From positions 23,449,012-23,513,011 of the forward strand of contig CM068313.1 in NCBI GenBank assembly GCA_034766995.1: a stretch of 64,000 nucleotides of DNA, given 5' to 3'. The position numbers were made by a program, and so were the translations under genes. This DNA is from Acanthacorydalis orientalis (Eukaryota; Arthropoda; Insecta; Megaloptera; Corydalidae). Below are positions 14,026 through 25,052 of this stretch, one piece after another (within the stretch, counting starts at the first letter, position 1; each line of letters opens with the position of its first letter). The notes under the pieces are model-generated. The model saw nothing but the letters and a program-made list of their open reading frames with translations, ran no database searches and was not told the origin of the DNA.

Positions 14026-16658
14026 GTGAGAGGAGGGTGTGCACAATAAAAATTTTACATCACATAAGTACAATATTGAGTGACTATTTTTTATAGTTGA
14101 TTACATCTATCAGCAACCACCAGAATATAGAACAAATTACAGTTTAATGTTGTCCTTACAACGGGAAAAAGAATCTATAACTAGAAAAATTGATGGAATC
14201 CATAAAAAGCAAACACTTTTGCATGATCGCGTGAATCGATTAGAGAAAGTCTCTCCTGGAGAGCCTATCAGCAATCAATCAGAAAATGTCGATACTAAAA
14301 TCGGTATATTAAGTTTTGATATTTTATTTTGTTTCCAAATTTTATACAATTTAATGTGTTAGTTGTTTCTATACGTTCGCATGTCCGAGACACAAGTTTT
14401 CAAAAAAAAAGTTTAGTCACATCACTTAATTCTTTCTATAAATATATGAAAATAATAATTGTTGATAAATGTATGAATTGTTTACAAATTTAAAATATTT
14501 AGTTTATGATTTAAAAAATAATATATTTATAATAAAAAAATAATAAGAAATTATAAAAAATTTATTTGCCTAATAATAAATATAAAAATAGATTTGTTTT
14601 GTAACATAACTTTTGTTGTAGTTAAATGTTTTTATGAGCATTTTAATTTAATTTCCAGTATTAAAAGGACTAAAAATGATAAATGCAGTATTCGTTATTA
14701 TTACAAAAAAAGAATTACATAATCATAAAAAAATATCTATCACAATAATTTAAAAAAATTTAATTACTTTTGTTTATCTACGTATTTAATTATGGTTAAA
14801 GAACAATAGTTTAATTTTAATTAATTAAAAATCACAACATTAAATTTTATTTAAGAAATTAATTTAGTTAAATTTTATTTGTTAAATCTTAATTAATAAA
14901 TTAGAGAAGAAGTTAGTATACACTTTTTCTTTAATCTATTCTCTTTATTATTTTTCAATGAATTTATTTTTTGAAAATTAATAAAAAAAAGTCTGCTTTA
15001 GAAAATCTTATTATTTTTTTATAAAAAATATTTTATATCTAAACAAACTTTAGAGTTAATATCAATTTTAAATCTACTGAAAAGTATTCAAACCCCATTC
15101 AAAACTACAAATGTGTTCATTTTTACCCTGAAACTTAATTTTAACACCGTTGAAATAATATCAAAATTATATCCGTTCACGTTGATCTATTTATAATTAA
15201 ATTATACGTACAAATTAATGTATTTTATTATACAAAGGTGGTGAATTAACAAGCATGTTAAAAAAGATACAAAACGAAGCGTTATGTTTAGTATCCAAAA
15301 CACAAAACGTTCAAGATAAATATAAAGACGATTTATTGAACCTCAAACAAAAAAATAAAAAATTAGAAGAAGAGCTAAAAGAGTTTTGTGAAATGAGACA
15401 ACAGAATGAAAAACTTAAAACTAGAGTCCGTGAACTTGAAACGAAATGCAGGGCATTCAAACAACATTTGGCAGACGTTAAGGCTGAAAGGGATCAGTAC
15501 AGAAGGGAACTAAACGTAATGAACACTCCCAAGTATAATGGTTTGATTGATGATAGTAGCGAATTTCAGCAACAGCTTGCCAAATTGTCTACGCTTGAAG
15601 ATAAGGTTGTTGTTGTTTTTCTTTCTTTAATTTCGTTTAATTTACTTATTCCGCCCGTGCAGTTCGTTTATAAATAAATGCGATACAAGTGAAAATAAAT
15701 AATACAAGCATTTTATTTAATTTAAAATAAACAATCAATCAGATAATATTAGGATTATTGCTTATTAATTTTGAATGTAATATATTGTTTTACGTTTCCA
15801 ATATTAATTTTCAAACTTTTTTTATGAAGTACATCACCATGTTTTCTCGTCATTATACTGGATAGATTATTTATTTGGAATTTCTCTTTTTTATCATAAT
15901 ATTTATTTCATTTTTTTATTAAATACTTTATTCCTAAATCTCCTTCTGTAATAATTTACTAATCTACAGTGAGAGAGAGAGAGAGAGAATAGGACAGTAC
16001 AAATAAAATCTAATGATAGAAAAAATTAAGTATTGAAACTTAAAAATAAGATAATTTATTCAATTTTTTAATAAACATATAGTAATTTATTTACTTAATA
16101 TAAAATTTCATACTTAAAATTAAATACAAATCCTGTTTTCTTGTATTGTAATAAAATGTAACTTCGTAAGAAAACAAGAGAAATTTAAAACATACTTTTT
16201 GACTTAGTTAAGTCATTAAAAAATGCATTGCATCGAATTTAATTTTCCATAAGTATCCTGTAAAACACAATATAAAAGAACGTGATATCTACCTTAGATG
16301 TTATAAAGTATTACGTCATTTCAATCTACTTTTCATTGCTTTAATCCTGCGAATAAAACTTTAGTAATAAATAACAGGTATTTGAATTACAAAAGAAAGC
16401 AGAAACTTGGAAATCTCGAAACAATCGTGACAACGGCGAAGGAATGAATGATCTGCATCTATCACGAATCGCACAAGACAGTTTATTAACTAAATGTGTT
16501 CAAAATATTCCTTCTGCGGATAATGTTCATTCTCAAACGAAGAGTAATATGTTTATTGAAAAGATAAAAGGTCATTAATGTGTTTCACTATCTTTCGAAC
16601 TACAGTTTAGGTTTGCTTTTATACGCATATATATGAATGTGTATATATAAATGTACAT

Positions 16659-16710
<52 letters not shown>

Positions 16711-17221
16711 GTATTTTGATAACTTAGACATGGGAGTAGAAACTTCAACAATGAGACAAGGAATGGCAGTATTAACTGAACAGATTGCTCAACAGAATGA
16801 ACACATTAATAGGTTGATGGTCATTATAAATCGATTGAGCGACCCCGATAACAAAAAGGTGATTATTGAATATTCATCGTACAACTGAAGTGAGAGCATT
16901 TCCAATATGAACTCCATGTCATTTACCTTAAAGTCTTCTCATTGATTTTACGTTAAACGGTGCTTATAACTTTTTGCATATTAAAAGTATGCACGCGATT
17001 TCTTTGCTTCTGTTCGTGTTATACTGTAAAGTACAAAATGCCATTCAACTCTGCTTTTTAATAGGGCACGAGTTCGAATCCGAGTTTAGTGATCTTCATT
17101 GTTATTTATTAATATATAAATTTATTTTCGATTTTATAACCCATAAGAGAAAATTGGAATACCCTTGTATACCAAAGTTATATATCTTTTAAATCATATA
17201 AAATATCTATGTACATATACG

Positions 17222-17275
<54 letters not shown>

Positions 17276-19017
17276 ATAATAGCTTTTCTAATTGAATTTT
17301 TTTCTGTTGTATGTAGTATTTTAATTAATTATACTTTTTAGCAAACAATACTAAATAAAACTAATGATTTAAATGCAAGTAATAACATACAAAAATCAAC
17401 CTTTTCAAACGAATGTGAAAATAAAACATCTACACATGCTGAAAACATTATAATTAAAGCAATCTCAAAAATATTTACTAAAAACAGTAGTATAATCTCG
17501 ATTAAAGATAATATTATTAGATCTGAAACGAGTAGATTAAATCAAAGTTGTTATCCCACACACACCTGTTACAGTAATCACGGGCCATCGAAAATTGATT
17601 TTATGGAAAATGCAAAAGAAAATATTCTTCAAAAAGTATCTTCAGACACACTAAAAATGGTACTTACAGCCAGCGATATCAAAAATAAAAAGGATACATT
17701 GCTAGAGGAAGAATTAGTTGGAGAATTTTATGAAAAAAATAAATACAACAATAAGTATGTTACAGAAAATAGTTCTTTTGAAACAGTGAAATATAATAAA
17801 GTTCGCACAGTTGCAAATATACAAAGTACTACATCAATGAATGTGAAAACTAATAAAACAGTTAATTTGTCGGAGAAACAAGTAGAAACACAAATGAATT
17901 TCTCTAAAAACTTAACCAAAAAAAAATCCCTCTCTAACTTACCTATTAACACTGAAAATATAACACACAGAAATGATAATGTGAGCAAGATAATAAGAAA
18001 AAGACACAAGTTTCATTCGAAAAAACGAAACACTATATTTCAGTTCAGAAAAAATGTGACTGAAAATATAAAACGTTGTTTGGCTAATTCTTATTTGCAT
18101 CTCCAGCCAACCGATGATTCAGTGTTGGTCCTTCATTCTAAATCGAATGAAAAAACTGATTCAAAACCGTCATGCTCTAATTATGTTTCACAAATAAACC
18201 AAATATCAAATGAAAGAATCAGATTGAAAACAAACTCTCATTACAAAAATGCGATCTGCACTTCGAACATTCTAAATAGAAACAAAAAGGTCAGTTGAAC
18301 AAACGAATTTCCTACCTGTTTCGGCCCAACTTTAATTGAATGTTTAATCAATGTTCATCCACCAATCAGTTTTGTTGTGAATATATTTTATATTGTAAAT
18401 TTTTACTATGTAACTACAAATTATGTTTTTGTTTCTTAAATGTAATAAAAGGAACTAATAATTAATTTAACATTTTTTTGTATCCGTTTTTGAATAAATA
18501 ACAAGATACTGAAAAATTTTTCAACTTATCTATAAAATATAAAATTCTATTTCATGTTTTTCATTTTATAAAAGATCCAAAATAACAAAGAAGATATTAC
18601 AATATAACATTTTTTCTATGACTGTTTCAGTTAAGAAACTGCAAACATAATTCGCATTTTTTTAAACTAAAACACCCTCTCATCACGTCATGGAATTGTC
18701 AAAATGATGCCCGGAATGATATATTAAGATTTATATTCAATAATGGTTTATTACATAAAAGTAACAATAGTCATACGATCCATTCATGCAAAGAATTATT
18801 GGCGCGTGTATTTAACATGCTCTATAAGAATTTTAAAAACACGCCATTATTGAAAATCGATTGGAACAATTTAAAAACGTTTAGAAAACAATTTCTACAT
18901 CATTTAAACTTGAAACGCCCTGACTCTATAATTAGATTGATTTTAATTATAATTCAAATGTTTACTTATTTCAATATGCTATATTTTATTACTATATTTG
19001 TTTCATCATTGCATTAA
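10781..19017 (+). CDS. Coiled-coil protein with hydrophobic C-terminal tail, unrecognised family
   Basis: I do not recognise this gene. Nine exons join with consistent phase: 10781-10810, 11272-11514, 12524-12986, 14097-14303, 15238-15605, 16378-16570, 16728-16858, 17342-18289, 18631-19017, giving about 989 residues. The start [10 protein letters not shown] is followed by an acidic Ser-rich stretch, then helical segments. A strong heptad-like region in exon 5 (residues about 345-440) is rich in Lys, Glu and Leu. Exon 8 encodes about 316 Asn/Lys/Ser-rich residues that look disordered. The last 29 residues are mostly Ile, Leu, Phe and Met and end in SSLH, which resembles a tail anchor. Upstream exons have clear GT-AG borders, but the exon 5 donor (AAG then GTTGTT) is weak, so that junction is less certain. 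An alternative end is readthrough after 16858 to a stop nearby. No enzymatic motif was seen. A scaffold or cytoskeletal role would be a guess. Confidence 0.78.
12031..12216. repeat. Long interrupted (TA)n tract
   Basis: Roughly 185 bp of TA with single-base interruptions (ATGTATAT, ATTCATAT) inside intron 2 of the coiled-coil gene. The overlapping open frame is an Ile/Tyr repeat without coding meaning. Confidence 0.95.
12434..12511 (+). repeat. Dispersed 80 bp repeat, copy A
   Basis: Contains GGCGCTAATGACCTTAGTTA, then ATCCCAAATA and AATTGTCTTGAAATAA. A second copy with the same order of blocks is at 33818-33895, in the same orientation. This copy ends about 12 bases before the exon at 12524, so it supplies part of that intron's 3' end. 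Confidence 0.6.
13957..14025. repeat. (TA)n(TG)n microsatellite
   Basis: A TA run turns into a TG run, about 70 bp upstream of the exon at 14097. Confidence 0.95.
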
Positions 19018-19492
19018 TTTATTTCATATATACAATATATATTTTATGCAATTTTTGAATCGACTTTAGCTTACTATTATCACACTGTATATTGGTGGCT
19101 GTATGTATGTGTGTGTGTACTTACAGAAGTTTAATTTTTAACCAGAGTTTTCTTAAGTTGCAATTTAATACATATTCAAATAAAACTATGACAATAAAAT
19201 AAGTATTTTACATTTAAATTTATATATAAAATATAAAGCCAAATACCAAATCAGAACTATTAAAACAATACATTAACTGATTGATTCTCTGATTATTTTT
19301 ACCTCTCTTCTAGCTGTCTTTATTCAGTCTTATATCTAAACTTGTACAACTTAACGTTTACTAAATGTAAACGACGTTTGCTGTTCCCAAGTATATTCTA
19401 GGAATAATTGCCATATCAGCCACTGTAACTAAACACTAACTTTATTCACTAAAAAAAATAACTAAAAATTAGAGAAATTACTGCTGTTAAAA

Positions 19493-19545
<53 letters not shown>

Positions 19546-20329
19546 ATATATATAATATATTTATAATAGATAAATATAATCTTATAAATATGTATCCAAG
19601 AAGAGATATTTTCAATAATTATCACCTACATATTTTTTTTAGGATATAAGTATTTATATTCAATAAAAGTTTATGATAAAAATATTTGAAAAAAATATAA
19701 TAAAATAATTCAAAATATAAATTTCAATTAGAGTCATCAATATTTATTTCCTTATATACCTCAAATTTATAAGTTATTGCGAAATATATTCTAAATATAT
19801 CAGACCAGCAAAAGAGAATATATTCATAGACACTCTGAAGCTCCATTGACTAAAATAAGTGAACGGCCTCGCCAGAAATCACAAAGAATTATGCAAGGCG
19901 ACCAAAATTTTTCAATCCGCGTAACACCAAAAAAACTTCTAATAAACGAGTCATGAACCAAGAGCCCTAGTTCAATAAAAAGTCTCCCTCTATAAAAAAA
20001 TTCTACAGTTTCGCCAACACGTTGAATACTACCCATATATAATATACGTAATTTCAAAACTCCGTATCTCAAAACAAAGAATCTGTGTATTGGTTGTGAT
20101 CAATAGAAGCCGCGTGAAGGTCCGGCACAAAAGTGAAATATATTTCGATTAATAATTATAATAATCAAAAATATTATCAAAATAAACATAATAATGTAAA
20201 AAAAGATCTGAATATATTGTAAGATATATAATAAGCAATTTTAGTATTTAAGAACATTAATTCAAGATATTAATATATTAATTTAAAATTTTTTTCTCTG
20301 CTTTCCTGTATACACTAAACATACCATTA
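19018..20329. other. 3' flank of the coiled-coil gene, with an unidentified GC-richer island
   Basis: Mostly AT-rich, with a TA tract at 19496-19538. From 19803 to 20125 GC content rises, and an 82-codon minus-strand frame (MRYGVLKLRILY... to NGASECL) is open. I do not recognise it. It is probably mobile-element debris, but a degraded gene copy is possible. Confidence 0.4.
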
Positions 20330-20480
20330 CTCTTCTTCTTCTTCGATGGTGCTCAAGCCCAAATCGAGCCTTGGCCTCCTCAATTTTCTGCCTCCAGATA
20401 TCCCTCTGCCTGACAGTCCTTCTCCAGTTCCTTACTCCCAATAGTTCCACTGCATCTTCACTACATTGTCCGAGGCATAT
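20330..20480 (-). mobile_element. LINE C-terminal fragment
   Basis: On the minus strand, one open frame reads DAVELLGVRNWRRTVRQ, then RDIWRQKIEEAKARFGL, then a run of Arg from CTTCTTCTTCTTC. This is the characteristic end of insect non-LTR reverse transcriptases (LGVRNWRxxAxDRxxWRxxVxEAxAxxGL). The frame is well preserved, so this copy is younger than the remnant at 6780-7140. Confidence 0.65.
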
Positions 20481-20519
20481 TTTAAGCTTTCATAACGTTT
20501 GATATTTTACGAGATAGGA

Positions 20520-20740
20520 TTGTTACCCCCACACCCAACACTCTTTTCGGAGGATCATTCTCCCGCTCTTGCTAGCCCTAACCCTTGTCGCCTTTGGGGT
20601 TACCCGATCTTGAGTGGGGTTACTCAGGTTACCAGGATTAATCACTTGGAGATGAGAGTCGGAATTGGGTAAGAGAGGCTATGCGACGCTAGCTGGAGTC
20701 GGCGTCGTGTGGTACGCATGCACTACTCCATTTTAACCTC
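20520..20740 (-). mobile_element. GC-rich retroelement-like block beside the LINE fragment
   Basis: GC content is far above the surroundings (TGGAGTCGGCGTCGTG, GGTTACCCGATCTTGAG, CTCTTGCTAGCCCTAACC). It lies directly upstream, in minus-strand order, of the LINE C-terminal fragment. It is probably 5' or internal sequence of the same element joined by deletion. The identity of this part is not proven. Confidence 0.4.
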
Positions 20741-20750
20741 ATACTGTTCA

Positions 20751-20792
<42 letters not shown>

Positions 20793-21014
20793 ACAATAAA
20801 CTATACATTAATTATATTTTACGACCAAATACATCTTCTATGCTAAAATATAATGAAAAATCTCTTGTACGAAAAAATTAAATCTTACTTCAATGAACTA
20901 TTTTCACTTTAGAAAAAAATATTCTTTATATGTACACAGATATTTATTTAAGTATTTTTCTAAATTTTAAATATTTTTTATTTTATAAATCTCTTTTGTT
21001 AAAATGTTCAATAC

Positions 21015-21051
<37 letters not shown>

Positions 21052-21151
21052 ATTAAATATTTTTTTAATTATATTCCAACGGTTACTGTATAACACTAGA
21101 CAATGACAGTCGTTTAATTTGCTGAATAAATTCTTTTCTAATTTTTTTCAG

Positions 21152-21274
21152 GTTTAAACGTCTCACGAAATAATACAATTATCGGATGGCTAGTAAATCT
21201 ATTCATTGTTGCCAATTCGAAATGCCCGCCTACGCTAAACATGCGGTGGTGCGAGCGATCACTGCCATGTTGAC
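21152..21274 (+). promoter_or_regulatory. Kazrin 5' leader, likely spliced
   Basis: A polypyrimidine tract followed by CAG at 21149-21151 looks like a splice acceptor directly before this GC-richer leader. The transcript therefore probably has an untranslated exon further upstream, which I could not locate. The kazrin reading frame meets a stop (21236-21238) with no upstream in-frame ATG, which supports translation starting at 21275. Confidence 0.5.
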
Positions 21275-21287
21275 ATGGCGTTGCTGA
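21186..21287 (+). other. Upstream ORF overlapping the kazrin start
   Basis: A 33-codon ORF (MASKSIHC... to LTWRC) begins in the kazrin leader and stops at 21285-21287. It overlaps the kazrin ATG at 21275 in another frame, so ribosomes translating it would pass over that ATG. This is the usual layout of a repressive overlapping uORF. Translation is not demonstrated. Confidence 0.4.
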
Positions 21288-22695
21288 TGCGCCGCCTATT
21301 TGTCGACGCTCAGGTATTAGTTATACAAAATATCTTATTTAGTAACGCTTTGAATCTGAAATGTTTGTTTCTTTAACAAAAGAGAAAAAAAAACCTAGTA
21401 TGTCTATTTATATACACACACATATTTTAAAATCGAACAAATTTAAACATTAAGCGAAGTTACAATGTAATTCGGTACAAAGTTTACAAAATACACATAA
21501 TTACACTTCAAAAGCAAATTAACTAGAAATAAATCAAAAGTACATTTATATTATTACAGACATTTTACCTGCTTAACACACACATTAAGATTTCTACGTG
21601 TAAGTAATACATTAAATATTAATTCGTCTTCACATTTGTACATTTCAACGTCGTTAATAAAGTTAATGCATTTTATTTCCATTAAATATATTTGGAAAAG
21701 AATCTATATAATTTATGTCAAATTAATCATTTTTTAGCGCTGCATTAAGAAATTCTCATTTTTACTCTACGAATCAAAAACTAAAAAAAATAATTCTTTC
21801 TGTTTATTTCGTCATATAGAATTTTAAAAAAATAACTTCTTTATCCGCTGAATATGTGTTAATAATTAGAATAAAGTATAACATAAATAAAAACATTTCA
21901 TTTAAGTAATGATTACCTAAAATATGTTTTATAAATGATTAGCTTCACTATAAAGTGTAAGTGTGATTGTATTCTTACTATAATAAATATTTATTAGATA
22001 AAGCAATTTCATGTTAGAGTTACACCAAAACACATCAAACTTCTTAATTTTGGGCTACTATAAGCTTAAACTAATAGCAATAGCAACCTAAAAGAACACA
22101 ACATGAAGGACAGTTACGGAAATATCGCAGGTGAAGAAAATATAATATATAATTTTAAATAAAAATCTTAAAAAAATATTAAATTATAAATTTAAATATA
22201 AATAATATGAACAAAAATTTTAAGCGAAACAAATATATGGTAAATTGTAGATTATACAAATTATATATGTATATATATATATACCATAAATGTTTCTAAA
22301 CGGCCATTTCGTAAGTTCTAAAGTAAATATTTAAATAATAATCTCGTATTCTGAAATACATCTCTCTTACAGTACAATGATAGACTCATCAACTCCTACT
22401 ATTTTGATAATGAGCGTCTTACACCTTCCACATTTACATAAAAACCACAATATTACCTACAACACAGCAAATAAACAAAACCAACACTAAACTCGGTGAG
22501 TTTCAATGAAATATAGTTACACATTTCCATTTCATTTTACATATCTTTACAACAAATGTATTCTTTAATATCATAAACAGTATTAAAATTTGCAGTAAAC
22601 GAAATTAAATGTTTATAAATAAGTATCTAAATTATTGTTTTATATTTAATTTTCAATTGTTATTGTCTATTGTAAACATGATAATTTTTTTCTAC

Positions 22696-22753
<58 letters not shown>

Positions 22754-25010
22754 TAACATTTTTTTATTGATATTTTGCGAATAAATATCTTTTACTAATT
22801 AACACTCAGAACATCTCATTATAATCTCATGCACAATTTCATTCCTATTTCAACTTTATCCTCAAATTAAATATTGCAAACAATTTATTGAAGAATCTAT
22901 TGAAATAATTTTTTTGTTAATTATGTTTTTAATATAACACATGTATCTGTATTAAATGTAAATACCTGTCACACATCACTGATAATGAATCAAGCGTAAA
23001 ACAATAAAATTAAAAGGAAATATACAAACAAAATGAATTAAATAATAATATATTAAAATAAATATCTGCAATATTTTCTTATTTTTTTATAAATATGATT
23101 TTTATTAATTAAATGTTGCCTTTTTTAATTTGATTAAATTTTAAATTAATTTTAATTATTAGACATAAATAAGAATTTGTAATTTTCGATTTATTATTTG
23201 AAAATATACATTATTATTGTATAAAAATCATAAATTATTTTATATTGATTTTGTTGTATTTTATGAGAGTTGTGCCTGCTTTAATTATACTACTAAAATT
23301 AAATATTAGTAAAATAGTTTTTTTTTGTATAAATAAAAGTACTTTTATTTCATTTTGATATTTTTTTAAAAAAAATAAATATATTTGTTTATTATTATAT
23401 ATTTATAATAAAGTACAAATTTAAAATCTATTTATACCGATTATTTACTTTTTTCAGGCTAAGCTTCGCAGAATGGTAGAGGAACACACGGCAAATCTTA
23501 CCTCGCGGATAGAACCCGAGTGCCCCGTTGTTGATCCTCCCTCCGCTTCGCTCGCTCGCTGCTCCCCTCCAGATCAATCCTCCCTTACAAATAAACCCTT
23601 GTCCCCTAATCAAGACGGTACCGCAACCCCTCCTATAAAGAAAGCAGTCTTATCTCTTCCTCCTCCTGATCTCAACACAGCAACAGACACATCTAGCGTT
23701 AGTGATTCGATAAACTCATTCGATGTGAAATGTTTAACCGAATTAAAAAAGAACAGTTTTTCAACAGCACGTCCCAATTCAATAGAATCGACAAAAAAGT
23801 TAAGAGATCCTATTGGGACGTCATCGAAATCAGCATCGTTCGATTCAAACGATATCGAAGTTCAAAAAACAATTAAAAGTAGTGAATTTAAGGCATTAAA
23901 ATTAAGTAAAGGTAGTTCAGTAGATAAATCGAAAAGTTTTGAGGTAGGTAGTGATGATGAAGAAGGTGCAGCGTTATTAGATAACGAAGATGTTGATCCT
24001 GAGGCAAGTAATGCGTGTACGGAATCTAAAAATATCCGTTGTTTGTCTCCTACAAAACAGGAAACAAAAAGTAATCAATCTACACCAGAGTCTCGACCTG
24101 AATCTCCTCAACCAGGGTGCAGTTATTTTCAATTATATGATATTAAAAACTCTTTACATTCTGATTCTACTACGTCTTCGCGGAAAAATAATGAAGACTT
24201 TCTAGGAACGTCTGCTCATAATGGTAAGTGTGATAATAAACTAATATTATTGTGATTCTTCAGATATAATTAAAATGTTACAAACAATAATGAAAATAAA
24301 ACTCACTACACAAACATGTATTTGGGAAAATATCTGAACTAACAACTAAATAATATTAAAAAAATACTTGCACGCTATTCATTACACTATTTATCTTCAA
24401 ATGATTCATACTTAAAGTACAATAAAATAATGAATAATAAAACGTGTACTTTGTAGCGAACATTTTAAAAAGTATGCGACTCGAAAATGACAGATTACAA
24501 GCCGAAGTTACACGCTTAAAACGTCTGGTAGTATCAGGTGTTAGTAAAAATGAACCAAGCCTCACGGAACCTGGTGCACCTATAGACTGCTCGCCTGCAA
24601 AAGTGCATGCACTAGAAATAGAACTTCAATTGGCGAGAGAAGCGATTTCAGCATTAAAATCTGATCGAAAACGTTTAAAAGCTGAAAAATTCGACCTGCT
24701 CAGTCAAATGAAACAACTGTACGCTACTCTAGAAGATAAAGAAAAAGAATTGCGCGATTTCATAAGGAGTTATGAACAGGTAACGTTCAACCTATTATGC
24801 AACAATTTAAATACAAAATCCTAATAATTAAATTAATAATTTTATAATTCAGTAATGTTTCAGTGTGTTTTAAATACAGAACCATTATATAGTAGTATTT
24901 ATATATATTTCAAAAATATCATTTCCTTTTTATTGTTATTTAAATGCATTGAAACTGACTGGTAGATATCCTTTTGTTTATATTTTTTATTCATTATTAA
25001 TATAATTTAT

Positions 25011-25052
<42 letters not shown>

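Noticed and set aside
17070..17100. tRNA-like B box (GAGTTCGAATCCGAG) in an intron
   Set aside because: The T-stem does not pair beyond one base, and no A box, anticodon arm or acceptor stem could be found around it.
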